Below, one piece after another: positions 1 to 8,380 of a DNA stretch of 26,994 nt. The first letter of the stretch is position 1; each line of letters begins with the position of its first letter. The position numbers and the translations under genes are program-made. The stretch is from Candidatus Sphingobacterium stercoripullorum (GTDB lineage: Bacteria; Bacteroidota; Bacteroidia; Sphingobacteriales; Sphingobacteriaceae), in assembly GCA_019114715.1 (NCBI GenBank), contig DXEZ01000077.1:1-26994 (forward strand), read 5' to 3'. The notes beneath the pieces are model-generated. The model was given only the letters and a program-made list of their open reading frames with translations. It did not search any database and was not told where the DNA came from.

Positions 1-1857
1 TGGGGGACTTGGAAGCCCAAACGCCTTCTATGGAATACCTATAACTTTGGCCGAGGTGATTATACTTCCCCTGACCAAATCCAAGTTGATATCAGCCAGT
101 ACAACTCTTTATTAGGGCACAACTATGCGGAGGCAGCCGCTATTAGCCGCTCTCAGCATAAAAGTCAAGGGTTTGGTGATGCGCCAAGAAGGGGGCAGTA
201 TACCGAGTACTTTGAGTTGATAGCTGGTGACGATACCGATGAAGGTCTTTTTAAAGGGGTAGATACTTCGTGGGAAAGGGTTGAAAACGGAAAACCGATC
301 AAGCAGCTCTTGAGTGAAATTATTCAGAAGTTCGATCCCAATAGACCACAAGCTTCACTGCCTTTATTATTGAGCTTGAAAAGTGAGTTGTCTCAATTGG
401 AAGATTCTTTTTGGGTGGATCAAAAACTTCATGATCTTGATGAAGTTATTTTAGCTTGCTCTGGTTTGTATATGGATTTCAGGAGCGATAAAGATCAATA
501 TGTGCAAGGTGCGCAGGTAGTTGGAGAATTGGTCTTAGAGGCACGGAAACATGACGTGGAGGTGGAGCTGGTATCCATCAATCAGCAAGATCAAAATAAG
601 CGAATTACTGCGAATCAACCTATTTCGGTCAAGCATAACCTAAAAGCTAGTCACATCAGTCATCCATTTTGGCTGGAACGACCTTTTCATAAAGGAAGGT
701 TTGATGTGGAGACTGAAAAATCATGGATGGCTTATAATAACGATGTCCCTCTTGCAGATGTTCGTTTAAGAATACAGGGGGTAGATTTAAATTATAAGTT
801 GCCTTTACAGTATTATTCTGTTAGTCCAGTTTATGGAGAGGTTCGTGAGGCTGTTTCTATTGTCCCTGAGATAACTGCTTCTGTACATGAAGACATGGTT
901 TTGTTCTCTAAAACCGAATTGGAAAAAGCAATTAGCATTACTTTTGAGAAACACTCGAGTGAGAACATGCAAGCCGCTATAAAGGTGAACCTTGGCAAGG
1001 ACTGGGAGGTTAAACCCAGGGAAATTGCTCTGGACTTTAAAGATGGGGAAACAAAGCTCACTAAAGAGATCGTTATAAAGGCTTCCAATATCAATAAGAG
1101 TTCGAGTGTATTAACTCTTATTAATAGCGATGGTAATACTATAAAACAAGTCAAGCGCCTGAATTACTCGCATATTCCCAAGCTAACCAGTCAGCCGGAT
1201 TTAGAAATTCAATTAATTCCTGTGGATATTGAGACGCCGAAAAAGAATATACTCTACGTGAATGGCTCGGGGGATTTAATCCCATCTAGCCTAAGACTTC
1301 TGGGCTATGAAATAGATGAAGTTCAAGGGGATGATTTAAGTGCTGAGCTATTAGCAGACTATGACGTTCTTATTTTTGGTGTCCGGGCATTAAATGTAGA
1401 CCCTTCTTTAGCGAGTCATGCAAAAACCATCAACCAGTTTGCTGAAAATGGGGGCGTAGTTCTTATGCAATATCATGTGGCTAATGTAGATCCATCTGTC
1501 ATTGCGCCTTACCCTTTTGAAATAAATGCTACTCGGGTAACTCAAGAGGATTCCGAAGTTTTTATTAAGGACCAAACGGACCCCGTTTTTAATTTTCCTA
1601 ACGCAATTACTGCAGACGATTTTAACGGATGGGTTCAAGAAAGAGGTTTATATTTTGTATCTTCCGCCGGCAATAATTACAGGATGCCGTTAGAGATGGC
1701 CGATACAAATGAAGAGTTGAGTAGCGGCAGTTTAATCGTAGCGGATGTCGGTCAGGGGAGGTTTGTATATACATCGATTTCCTTTTTTAGGCAATTGCCA
1801 GCAGGAGTCCCTGGTGCGTTTAAGTTATTTGTAAATTTATTCAGTTTAGATAATTAA
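1..1857 (+). CDS. PIG-L family deacetylase, large Bacteroidota form (5' end outside window)
   Basis: The frame is open from base 1, so the N-terminal part lies upstream; 618 codons are visible. Residues 38-62 carry the end of the PIG-L (LmbE-like) fold, with LGHNYAEAA followed by SRSQHKSQGFG. Members of this zinc-dependent family remove N-acetyl groups from amino-sugar conjugates. A long beta-rich middle follows (about residues 150-400). From about residue 413 an alpha/beta domain begins with KKNILYVNGSGD and continues through DYDVLIFGVRALN and GGVVLMQYH, resembling a ThuA/glutamine-amidotransferase-like fold without an obvious catalytic Cys. Such 800-plus-residue proteins are usually exported in Bacteroidota, but the signal peptide is not visible here. 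The stop is 14 bases before the next small gene, and a symporter follows, which suggests hydrolysis and uptake of an amino-sugar-type substrate; the substrate itself is inference. Confidence 0.85.
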   Translation, partial: WGTWKPKRLLWNTYNFGRGDYTSPDQIQVDISQYNSLLGHNYAEAAAISRSQHKSQGFGDAPRRGQYTEYFELIAGDDTDEGLFKGVDTSWERVENGKPIKQLLSEIIQKFDPNRPQASLPLLLSLKSELSQLEDSFWVDQKLHDLDEVILACSGLYMDFRSDKDQYVQGAQVVGELVLEARKHDVEVELVSINQQDQNKRITANQPISVKHNLKASHISHPFWLERPFHKGRFDVETEKSWMAYNNDVPLADVRLRIQGVDLNYKLPLQYYSVSPVYGEVREAVSIVPEITASVHEDMVLFSKTELEKAISITFEKHSSENMQAAIKVNLGKDWEVKPREIALDFKDGETKLTKEIVIKASNINKSSSVLTLINSDGNTIKQVKRLNYSHIPKLTSQPDLEIQLIPVDIETPKKNILYVNGSGDLIPSSLRLLGYEIDEVQGDDLSAELLADYDVLIFGVRALNVDPSLASHAKTINQFAENGGVVLMQYHVANVDPSVIAPYPFEINATRVTQEDSEVFIKDQTDPVFNFPNAITADDFNGWVQERGLYFVSSAGNNYRMPLEMADTNEELSSGSLIVADVGQGRFVYTSISFFRQLPAGVPGAFKLFVNLFSLDN

Positions 1858-1871
1858 TATAGATAACATTT

Positions 1872-2054
1872 ATGGAAAAAGTTCGTTTAAATGTCCCTGC
1901 ACTTACCGCCCTATGCGGAGCAGTATTTGGTTTTTTAATCTTTTTGGTGGCATCTGAATCCTTTGGTATGGGGCTTCTCGGATTAATCTTTGGAATTGCC
2001 GGGGCATTGGTATTTAATGCTTTTTTACTACCACACAAGTCTCATGACAGATAA
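1872..2054 (+). CDS. Small two-helix membrane protein, unknown function
   Basis: This encodes 60 residues with two hydrophobic segments (about 9-27 and 31-53). The second is rich in Gly and contains GLLGLIFGIAG, a helix-packing pattern. A short basic tail (HKSHDR) ends the protein. It begins 14 bases after the PIG-L stop, and its last 11 bases overlap the next small gene, so translational coupling is likely. I recognise no family with certainty. Position and overlap argue that it is a real gene and an accessory of the deacetylase/symporter unit, but any role is inference. Confidence 0.7.
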   Translation: MEKVRLNVPALTALCGAVFGFLIFLVASESFGMGLLGLIFGIAGALVFNAFLLPHKSHDR

Positions 2055-2163
2055 AGGATTGCCTCCATTTATTAAGAGCTGGAAGCAGTTCTATGTATTA
2101 GTAGCTTTTTGGCTACTGATCTGTATTATTGGAATGTATCTATTTACCTTGTATTTCCAATGA
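2044..2163 (+). CDS. 39-residue single-helix membrane protein between deacetylase and symporter
   Basis: An ATG at 2044 opens a 39-codon frame that overlaps the preceding 60-residue gene by 11 bases and the symporter by ATGA (symporter ATG at 2160, this stop at 2161-2163). The product starts MTDKGLPPFIKSWKQFYVL, then forms one hydrophobic helix (about residues 17-38) and ends in LYFQ. From memory, short proteins with a PPF..SW.QFY start recur before sodium:solute symporters in Bacteroidota, but no named family is known to me. Both ends being overlapped by neighbours in a start-stop manner is strong evidence for translation. It may be a symporter accessory subunit; that is inference. Confidence 0.7.
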   Translation: MTDKGLPPFIKSWKQFYVLVAFWLLICIIGMYLFTLYFQ

Positions 2164-3860
2164 GCATTTACGACTGGATTGTATTGGTTTTAACCCTGCT
2201 TTTAATAGTCTCTTATGGACTTTATAAAAGCAGGGGGATCCAGAACATGGACGGTTTTTTCTTAGGCAATAGAGAGATGCCTTGGTACACCGTCTGTTTC
2301 TCAGTCATGGCAACTCAAGCCAGCGCTATTACCTTTCTGTCGGCACCAGGCCTGGCTTACTCCAAAGGAATGAGTTTTGTGCAGTTTTACTTCGGACTGC
2401 CACTGGCGATGATTGTCCTAAGCATTACATTCGTGCCGATATATCATAAGCTGAAAGTTTTTACTGCTTACGAATTTCTCGAGAAGAGGTTCGATGTTAA
2501 AACTAGGGTACTTACGGCTTTTTTGTTCTTAATCCAACGAGGGGTGTCAACGGGAATTACCATTTTCGCACCTGCCGTAATACTTTCCACCATACTGAAT
2601 TTGCCTGTCACCCTTACCACATTGTTTATTGGGGTTTTAGTGATTCTCTATACCGTTTACGGGGGGACTAAAGCCGTTTCATTTACGCAGCTTCTGCAAA
2701 TGGCCATTATTTTTGGTGGTATGCTCATAGCTGGAGTGATGGTTATTCACTTATTACCAGCCGATATAGGATTTAAAGAGGCCTTACATATAGCTGGAAA
2801 GTCTGGGAAAGCGAATGCCATAGATTGGAGTTGGGATCCGGACAACCAGTATACGGTTTGGACTGGAATAATTGGAGGCTTCTTTCTACAGCTATCCTAT
2901 TTTGGAACCGACCAAAGTCAAGTTGGAAGATACCTTACCGGGTCTTCCGTACGGGAAAGCCGTATGGGGCTTTTAATGAACGGCTTATTAAAGGTACCTA
3001 TGCAGTTTGCAATTCTTTTAATAGGCGTATTGGTGTTTGCTTATTATCAATACAATACACCTCCACTGTTTTTTAATCAACAAGAGGTCGCAAAGCTGGA
3101 ACAAAGCAGTTATTCTGAAGAATACAATAAGCTGAAGATTCAGCATGAAGAAATCAGTGGGGACAAAAAGGTAGAGGTTGATAATTTAATTCAAGCCTTA
3201 AGAAAAGACGATCAGTCTTTAGTAGAGCACACAAGAGGACAGCTGCTGCTTTACAACCAAAAGGAAGCAGAACTAAGAGAAGAGCTTACCACGCTGATGC
3301 AGAAGAATGACGCACAAGCCGAGACAAATGATACTAATTATGTCTTTTTAAGCTTTGTTACCAATGTGTTCCCTAAAGGCTTAGTCGGCTTACTGATTGC
3401 TGTTGTGTTTTTAGCTTCCATGGGGGCTACCGCAAGTGCAATTAACTCCTTGGCATCCACTACCACGGTTGATGTGTATAAACGCTTTGTAAATAAAGAA
3501 GGAAGTGAAAAGCAGTACTTGAATGCCTCCAGGCTATTCACGCTAATATGGGGTGTTTTCACTGTGCTCATTGCTTTATACGCAGGTAGGCTGGGTAACC
3601 TTTTAGAAGCAGTGAATATTTTAGGTTCCTTGTTTTACGGGACTATTTTAGGGGTTTTCTTAGTCGCCTTTTATGTTAAGAAAATTGGCGGTAGGGCTGT
3701 GTTTTATGCTGCGGTATTGACCGAAATCTTTGTTATTTTAATCTGGAGAGCAGACATAGTCGCATTTTTATGGCTAAACCTAATCGGCTGCATAGGAGTG
3801 CTGTTGTTCTCTTTTGTGTTTCGAGCCTTAGGTGTGGACAGAAAAACCAGTAACCAGTAA
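2160..3860 (+). CDS. Sodium:solute symporter (SSS/SSF family)
   Basis: This is a polytopic inner-membrane Na+-driven transporter. I take ATG 2160, giving 566 residues, rather than the upstream ATG at 2109: 2160 overlaps the preceding stop as ATGA and places the start directly before the first helix (YDWIVLVLTLLLIVSYGLY). SSS hallmarks include FFLGNREMPWYTVCFSVMAT near the N terminus, VYGGTKAVSFTQLLQM, GTDQSQVGRYLTG and the late helix FLASMGATASAINSLAST. Between two late helices is an approximately 90-residue charged, coiled-coil-like hydrophilic insert (about residues 300-390), longer than in the classic PutP/vSGLT core. Substrate cannot be read from sequence; linkage to a PIG-L deacetylase suggests a sugar or amino-sugar derivative. 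It is convergent with the amidase operon across a 98-base spacer. Confidence 0.92.
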   Translation: MSIYDWIVLVLTLLLIVSYGLYKSRGIQNMDGFFLGNREMPWYTVCFSVMATQASAITFLSAPGLAYSKGMSFVQFYFGLPLAMIVLSITFVPIYHKLKVFTAYEFLEKRFDVKTRVLTAFLFLIQRGVSTGITIFAPAVILSTILNLPVTLTTLFIGVLVILYTVYGGTKAVSFTQLLQMAIIFGGMLIAGVMVIHLLPADIGFKEALHIAGKSGKANAIDWSWDPDNQYTVWTGIIGGFFLQLSYFGTDQSQVGRYLTGSSVRESRMGLLMNGLLKVPMQFAILLIGVLVFAYYQYNTPPLFFNQQEVAKLEQSSYSEEYNKLKIQHEEISGDKKVEVDNLIQALRKDDQSLVEHTRGQLLLYNQKEAELREELTTLMQKNDAQAETNDTNYVFLSFVTNVFPKGLVGLLIAVVFLASMGATASAINSLASTTTVDVYKRFVNKEGSEKQYLNASRLFTLIWGVFTVLIALYAGRLGNLLEAVNILGSLFYGTILGVFLVAFYVKKIGGRAVFYAAVLTEIFVILIWRADIVAFLWLNLIGCIGVLLFSFVFRALGVDRKTSNQ

Positions 3861-3958
3861 GTACGAGCTTCTACACACGTCAGAAGCCTGCTTGCCAAAA
3901 TTAAATTTAGGAACTTTAGAAATTTCAGGTATTTGGAACTCGCCTCAAGCGGTAGAAG
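3861..3958. other. Convergent spacer with one weak hairpin
   Basis: This is the gap between the symporter (+) and the amidase (-). It holds an inverted repeat GCTTCT/AGAAGC (3867-3872 with 3882-3887, 9-base loop) without a T-run on either side, so it is at best a weak terminator. I see no ORF. Confidence 0.3.
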
Positions 3959-4882
3959 TTATAAATACCGTTTATACAGATTGTAGATAACTTGAATATC
4001 CTTTTCAGTTAAATCCTCATCCACTTCCTCACCCATGAATTTTCGTTTAAATGCTCTTATAGTGGCTCTTGGGTTACTGATGTCGTAACCAATTAAGCGA
4101 AGGGCTTCTAGGGGGTCAAAGTGCGTTGGAGGCGATAATAAATAGTCTTCATTATACCATAGACCAAAACCGTGCTCCGCTAGCCTTTTCCAAGGGAATA
4201 GGACACTCGGGTCGTGTTTCCTACCTGGTGCTATATCCCCATGTCCTAAGAAATTGGTTTGAGGAATTTTATATTTACTTTTTAATTCTGCCAATAGGCC
4301 TAAAAGCGCCTGTATTTGCGCGTCTGAAAATGGCTCTTTGCCATTATTATCCAATTCGATCCCTAAGGAAGAAGAGTTCAAATCTTGTATATTTCCCCAC
4401 TTTCCAATTCCCGCGTGCCACGCTCTGAAATAATCGTTTAGCACTTGGAATATTTCCCCATTTCTGGAAATGATATAATGTGCGCTCACTTTGGTATGTG
4501 CTATTTTAAATGTACGAATGGTTTGTTCGGTACTATTTTGCGCCGTATGGTGAATGATTACAAAGTTGGGCTTTCTTAAATCAAAATGTTGCGTGCCTGT
4601 CCAGGGATATTCTTTCTCCATGCCGTCCTCTAGTAGGGAGTACAGGTCTTGGTCCTTTTCCAAGTGAGCTCGCTGTTCTTTTTTGAGTTCCCTGTTCTCT
4701 GTTTTTAGTATGGCGTTGGTGCTTTTTGATTCTAGTAAGAGCCCCCGCAAGCTGTCTACTTGATAACGTAGATCGTTAATGGATGATCTTGTTTGCGCAT
4801 GTTTTTTGGAACCACAAGACACCACAATGCCTGAGGATAATAGGGCTATTATCAAAAAGATAGGAATAGGAAAATTACGCAT
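3959..4882 (-). CDS. Lipoprotein N-acetylmuramoyl-L-alanine amidase, AmiD/AmpD type (Amidase_2)
   Basis: The product (307 residues) cleaves the amide bond between N-acetylmuramic acid and L-Ala of peptidoglycan or its fragments. A lipoprotein signal ends in VVSC with the lipidated Cys at 23, placing it in the envelope. Residues 30-80 form a charged, coiled-coil-like spacer. The amidase domain covers about 95-235: VIIHHTA supplies zinc ligand His111, SLGIELDNN the catalytic-type Glu176, and GHGDIAPGRKHDP gives His214 and Asp224 at the ten-residue spacing of AmpD. The C-terminal segment from about 256 (LEALRLIGYDI to NLYKRYL) resembles the helical peptidoglycan-binding domain of AmiD. It is the last gene of a three-gene operon, starting 29 bases after the DUF3078 stop. 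An AmiD-like role in murein turnover is likely. Confidence 0.93.
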   Translation of the reverse strand: MRNFPIPIFLIIALLSSGIVVSCGSKKHAQTRSSINDLRYQVDSLRGLLLESKSTNAILKTENRELKKEQRAHLEKDQDLYSLLEDGMEKEYPWTGTQHFDLRKPNFVIIHHTAQNSTEQTIRTFKIAHTKVSAHYIISRNGEIFQVLNDYFRAWHAGIGKWGNIQDLNSSSLGIELDNNGKEPFSDAQIQALLGLLAELKSKYKIPQTNFLGHGDIAPGRKHDPSVLFPWKRLAEHGFGLWYNEDYLLSPPTHFDPLEALRLIGYDISNPRATIRAFKRKFMGEEVDEDLTEKDIQVIYNLYKRYL

Positions 4883-4911
4883 TTAAAAGACTTGTTTTAT
4901 CTGATCAATTA

Positions 4912-5895
4912 TTATCTAGGGAAGTTAAAAGTTATACCCATTGCAAGTGCTTGGGAATATTGAACATTGGGATCCACATCGCTATCGTATATCATAATGC
5001 CGCTTAAGCTCACATTGATGATTCTCGTTACGTTTGCCGTAAAAGTAACATCCAATCGATGCGAAGGGTCAGATACGTCTTTGTAGTCTGCAAATAAGTT
5101 GTAACGGCTTTTAACGTTGAAGTTTTTGGCCAGATCTCTATCCAAGTTGGCAGTAACCTGGAAGGCTAAGTCATTTTTAATGTTTTTACCTTCCTCTACT
5201 CCAAAGCGTTTACCATCTCCGTCCGGTGTTATTCTCTCGTCGTACACGAATGTTTGTCGTGCAGTACCGGTACCAAAACGTAGCGAGAAGGTCTTGTCGA
5301 TAGTATTGTATTCCAAACCGAAAGATTCTGTTAGATAACCCGGAGCCATAAAGCTGGTCTTTACACCGGTTTGGATTTCATTGCCCAAACTGTCTTTCCC
5401 ATATTCCGGACCAATATCAAACTGCGTTTCAAACGTTATTGAAGTATACAGGGACCATTTCGGGGATAATTTGTAAGATAACTTGTTGTCCCAAAATATT
5501 CGGTCGTTGTTTTTTTTGGCGATTTGTCCCTTGTTTTTTGCTTTACCGTATTTTAGGTCGATTTCTGAGACGTATAAAAAATCGTTTTTATTGTATTCAG
5601 CCTTATGCCATGCTATGCCTAGTAAAGACACGGAGTTTACACCTCCACCTTTCCAGTTGTCACTAAAAGATGCTTGGTTGGCATTGATTCCAAATTTAGT
5701 CCAATGCTTCCAGTGGTTAACGTTTAACTGCAATTCAGGAATGGGCACTTCTATTTGTAAAAGCTCACTTTTAATGCTGTCTTGTTCTTTCGCTATCTCC
5801 GTTTTAGGAGTCACTTGAAGCTCCTCAAGGCTTTGTGCACCGGCATAGCTAAAAAGCAGTGCTACGCTGGCAAGTAATGTGTATAGTTTTTTCAT
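4912..5895 (-). CDS. DUF3078 family outer-membrane beta-barrel-like protein
   Basis: The 327 residues start with a clear Sec signal (MKKLYTLLASVALLFSYAGA, cleavage near 20). After a Glu/Lys-rich linker, residues about 60-327 alternate polar and aromatic residues as beta-strands do, with WTKFGINANQASFSDNWKGGG near the start and ending in a barrel-like aromatic strand (TFNFPR). The FSDNWKGGG stretch is characteristic of the Bacteroidota DUF3078 family, which has no established biochemical role. The gene starts 3 bases after the stop of the upstream gene and is followed by the amidase, so all three are probably co-transcribed and act in the envelope. A surface or porin-like role is inference. 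Confidence 0.88.
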   Translation of the reverse strand: MKKLYTLLASVALLFSYAGAQSLEELQVTPKTEIAKEQDSIKSELLQIEVPIPELQLNVNHWKHWTKFGINANQASFSDNWKGGGVNSVSLLGIAWHKAEYNKNDFLYVSEIDLKYGKAKNKGQIAKKNNDRIFWDNKLSYKLSPKWSLYTSITFETQFDIGPEYGKDSLGNEIQTGVKTSFMAPGYLTESFGLEYNTIDKTFSLRFGTGTARQTFVYDERITPDGDGKRFGVEEGKNIKNDLAFQVTANLDRDLAKNFNVKSRYNLFADYKDVSDPSHRLDVTFTANVTRIINVSLSGIMIYDSDVDPNVQYSQALAMGITFNFPR

Positions 5896-5898
5896 ATT

Positions 5899-6660
5899 TT
5901 ACTTACTAACATCGATATTTATTTTTGGAAGTTCAGGTAAATGTCGCAAATTAGGATTTAATTTAAACAATTTGTACTTATTTTTTATGTATTCCATTAA
6001 TTCGTACTCGTCCGAAGCTATTATAAAATAATAACTTGGCCTGTATTCCTGCATAAATCGCTTTAATTCATCGCCACTTAGGCCTGTGTAGTTTCGTACC
6101 AAGTCTGGCGTATACTTAGAGTCTATTACATTTTGTTGGTATTCAGCCTCCAATAACTTTGTTAGCCTCCTGGCGTTTTTAGCCTCTTTACTCAGGAGGT
6201 TATAAATGGTGTTGATATTTAAACCCGCACCTGTTGGACCAACGCTAAATGCACTTCCAGGCTTGGCCAAACCAAAAGCTCTCTTGTAGTCTTCTTGTGC
6301 CTGTTTATACAGTTCTTCAGGAGATTTTCTAGCAGAAACCTTAACCTCGGGAATATAAATAACAGAGCGCTTTAAGCTAAAAATTAAAACCTTTTGATCT
6401 ATGTACACAAGAGTGTCGCTATGGAAACCTTCTCTTTCTGCAATTAATGTGTCTCCAGGAGTTGCAAAAAGCTGGAACTCACCTCGTGAGTTGTTGAATA
6501 TTAATCGCTTAGATGTGGTATTAGTTATTCTTACTGTAGCAATCCTTTGTTTTGTAGTAGCATCTACAACGATTCCTTCCATATTTTGCTGGGAGTACGC
6601 CGAGGTAATACTACATATTGCTAGTAGTACAAATAATATATTTTTACTCAGTTTATACAC
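5899..6660 (-). CDS. Carboxypeptidase-regulatory-like domain protein, exported
   Basis: The product has 253 residues. The only start that preserves the signal peptide is GTG (CAC at 6658-6660); the leader MYKLSKNILFVLLAICSITS ends at AYSQ near residue 24. Residues 27-100 match a CarboxypepD_reg-like beta-sandwich: MEGIVVDATTKQRIATVRI, NNSRGEFQL, GDTLIAEREGF. The remainder is helical and charged, with no recognised catalytic motif. In Bacteroidota this sandwich domain typically caps surface or TonB-dependent proteins; here there is no receptor barrel, so it is a stand-alone periplasmic or outer-membrane-associated protein. It leads the operon with DUF3078 (3-base gap) and the amidase. Function unknown. 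Confidence 0.85.
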   Translation of the reverse strand: MYKLSKNILFVLLAICSITSAYSQQNMEGIVVDATTKQRIATVRITNTTSKRLIFNNSRGEFQLFATPGDTLIAEREGFHSDTLVYIDQKVLIFSLKRSVIYIPEVKVSARKSPEELYKQAQEDYKRAFGLAKPGSAFSVGPTGAGLNINTIYNLLSKEAKNARRLTKLLEAEYQQNVIDSKYTPDLVRNYTGLSGDELKRFMQEYRPSYYFIIASDEYELMEYIKNKYKLFKLNPNLRHLPELPKINIDVSK

Positions 6661-6673
6661 AGTACGATTCTAT

Positions 6674-6705
6674 CCTATTTACAATTTGGCTTAAATATTA
6701 TCAAA
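6674..6705 (-). promoter_or_regulatory. Possible promoter of the 6660 operon
   Basis: On the minus strand TTTG (6702-6705) lies 20 bases before TAAATAGG (6674-6681), which keeps the TA and the final G of TAnnTTTG but not the whole TTTG. Position and spacing fit; the -7 match is poor. Confidence 0.25.
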
Positions 6706-6712
6706 TCTGTCA

Positions 6713-6729
6713 TATTTTTGATAAAAATA
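6713..6729 (-). terminator. AT-only hairpin after the glucosaminidase gene
   Basis: TATTTTT and AAAAATA (7 bp, loop GAT) lie just beyond the stop of the 6740 gene. With no G-C pairs it would be weak; no other terminator is visible in this 79-base gap. Confidence 0.2.
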
Positions 6730-6739
6730 ATAATTGTAA

Positions 6740-7636
6740 TTAGAAAGATACAACTAAGAGTTGGCCAATGTCTAATTTCTCATTACTCAAGCCGTTTATT
6801 TGCTTGAGCTGGTCCACTGTGATTTGGTAGTTTTTTGCAATAGAGTGGAGTGTATCCCCTTGCTTCACCTCATAAATAGTCATCGCTGGGGTTTTCTTCT
6901 CAACCCTATTTGAACTGCTCTCCACTTTTTCCACTACAGTGGTAGATTTCTCTTCTGATAAATGGACCCGCTCCTCTTGTACAGGAGGGTTTTTTGGACG
7001 CTCATCGACGCTTGCGGCATACTGCTCCCTAGCTCTCTGAGCAGGGACGTTCTGCGGCTCGTCTAGCCTGTATAACTCGTAACGCTCAATAATATCAATT
7101 AGCAACTGTGCATAGCGTGGATTGGTTGCGTAACCTGCAGCTTTTAAACCGTGAGCCCACCCTTTATAATCACGGCGATCGAGTGTAAATAGACGTTTAT
7201 ACCTCTGCTGTAAGAGGAATATTGAGTGGTCACGGAATGATTGTTCTGGGGAGTTGTAAACCCTAAAACAATCATTCGGTGTGTCATCAGCGCGGGATAT
7301 TCTTCGGCCGCTCCATTGCCCACCACATTTTATCCCAAAATGGTTGTTTGCATTTTGTGCTAAATAGCTTTTCCCACTTCCTGACTCCAATATGGCTTGA
7401 GCCATTTTAATACTTGCGGGAATACCGTATTGAGCCATTTCATTGATAGCAATAGCTTTATATTGCTCAATGTATTCCGTGCCGCTTTTGGGGATGTTCT
7501 GCGAGTTTTTTACAGGTGGTACACGGTTGCCTGAAGGAGGGTAATAGATTCCCTGAGAAGCCACATCTCGACGGCTTCCGCATGCGATCGTTGTTAGGAT
7601 CACAAGCAACAGTGAACTGTAAAATAAGATTCGCAT
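6740..7636 (-). CDS. Lipoprotein beta-N-acetylglucosaminidase with LysM domain (GH73-like)
   Basis: The product (298 residues) should hydrolyse N-acetylglucosaminyl bonds in peptidoglycan. A lipobox TIAC places the lipidated Cys at 19. The glucosaminidase domain spans about 52-195: EYIEQYKAIAINEMAQYGIPASIKMAQAILE style helices with the probable catalytic Glu84 in ILESGSGKS, then NNHFGIKC and FRVYNSPEQSFRDHS, and GYATNPRYAQLLIDII, as in FlgJ/GH73 enzymes. A Ser/Glu/Val-rich linker (about 200-248) joins a C-terminal LysM module (about 250-298, YEVKQGDTLHSIAKNYQI, INGL) that binds glycan. Its start overlaps the preceding paralogue's stop by one base (TAATG), so translation is probably coupled. 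It is likely an outer-membrane or periplasmic murein hydrolase. Confidence 0.93.
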   Translation of the reverse strand: MRILFYSSLLLVILTTIACGSRRDVASQGIYYPPSGNRVPPVKNSQNIPKSGTEYIEQYKAIAINEMAQYGIPASIKMAQAILESGSGKSYLAQNANNHFGIKCGGQWSGRRISRADDTPNDCFRVYNSPEQSFRDHSIFLLQQRYKRLFTLDRRDYKGWAHGLKAAGYATNPRYAQLLIDIIERYELYRLDEPQNVPAQRAREQYAASVDERPKNPPVQEERVHLSEEKSTTVVEKVESSSNRVEKKTPAMTIYEVKQGDTLHSIAKNYQITVDQLKQINGLSNEKLDIGQLLVVSF

Positions 7637-8358
7637 TAAACGAATAAACGCTTCCCAATAATAATATCTTCGTCGTTTATTATATTATTTATCTTTTTAA
7701 TTCTTTGGATGCTGACTCCAACCGATTCTGCGATATCCTCTAGAGTATCACCCGGCTGGACTGTATAACCAGAGAAGCTAAATATACGAACAACTTGTTC
7801 ACTTCTAATCTCTGGCAATACAATTAAAGGCAATTTACTTATTTTAGGACTAGGATCAATCTTATCGAAAGCATGTAAATCATAAGTTTCAATTAAACTT
7901 AAAACCTTCCGTGACCAATCTGTTGTCTCTGAGTAACCTGCCCTAGCTATTCCTAGAACCCAACCCTTATAGGATTCGTGGTCTAGTTCTTTAAAAAGCT
8001 TTTTGGTAGCTCTTCTTCTTTGCAATAATCCAACAAAATCCTTGTAGGAATCATCTACAGATCCATAACCTTTAAATGCAGATTTAATTGTCTTGCTGTT
8101 ATTTTTACCCTTTATGCCAAAGTGGTTGTGTAGATGTCGTGCAATTCTGCTGTTTCCGAAAAAGCTTTCGTGAATTGCAACTCCTAAAATAACGGAAGCA
8201 GGAACTCCCGTTTCCTCCATTAACTCTGCAGCTAACTCGCTATGCGTGTTGATGTATGAGTCTAATGTGTACTTTTTTTGCGCCTGAACATGGTTCAAAC
8301 TAAAAAGTAATGCGGTAATTAGTAATAGATTTCTAAATAGATGTTTTAAACTATTCAT
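7636..8358 (-). CDS. Secreted beta-N-acetylglucosaminidase with LysM (GH73-like), paralogue
   Basis: The 240-residue form starting MNSLKHLFRN at 8358 is preferred over the longer in-frame start at 8436, because it places a signal peptide (LLLITALLFSLNHVQA, cleavage near 26) at the N terminus and avoids overlapping the O-methyltransferase gene. The glucosaminidase domain (about 30-165) mirrors the downstream gene: GVPASVILGVAIHESFFGNS with probable catalytic Glu64, NHFGIKG, GYGSVDDSYKDFVGLLQ, GYSETTDWSRKVLSLIE. A single LysM (about 195-240, YTVQPGDTLEDIAESVGV) closes the protein. Unlike its paralogue it has no lipobox, so the pair probably acts in different places (soluble versus anchored). 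It lies 22 bases after the methyltransferase stop and overlaps the next gene by one base. Confidence 0.92.
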   Translation of the reverse strand: MNSLKHLFRNLLLITALLFSLNHVQAQKKYTLDSYINTHSELAAELMEETGVPASVILGVAIHESFFGNSRIARHLHNHFGIKGKNNSKTIKSAFKGYGSVDDSYKDFVGLLQRRRATKKLFKELDHESYKGWVLGIARAGYSETTDWSRKVLSLIETYDLHAFDKIDPSPKISKLPLIVLPEIRSEQVVRIFSFSGYTVQPGDTLEDIAESVGVSIQRIKKINNIINDEDIIIGKRLFV

Positions 8359-8380
8359 TGATATTAAATTAGTACAACCA

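Noticed and set aside
2109..2159. Upstream ATG at 2109 as the symporter start
   Set aside because: It lies within the 39-residue gene in another frame; the ATG at 2160 overlaps that gene's stop in the usual ATGA manner.
3867..3887. GCTTCT/AGAAGC hairpin as a terminator for the symporter
   Set aside because: It has only six base pairs, a nine-base loop and no T-run, too weak to call a terminator.
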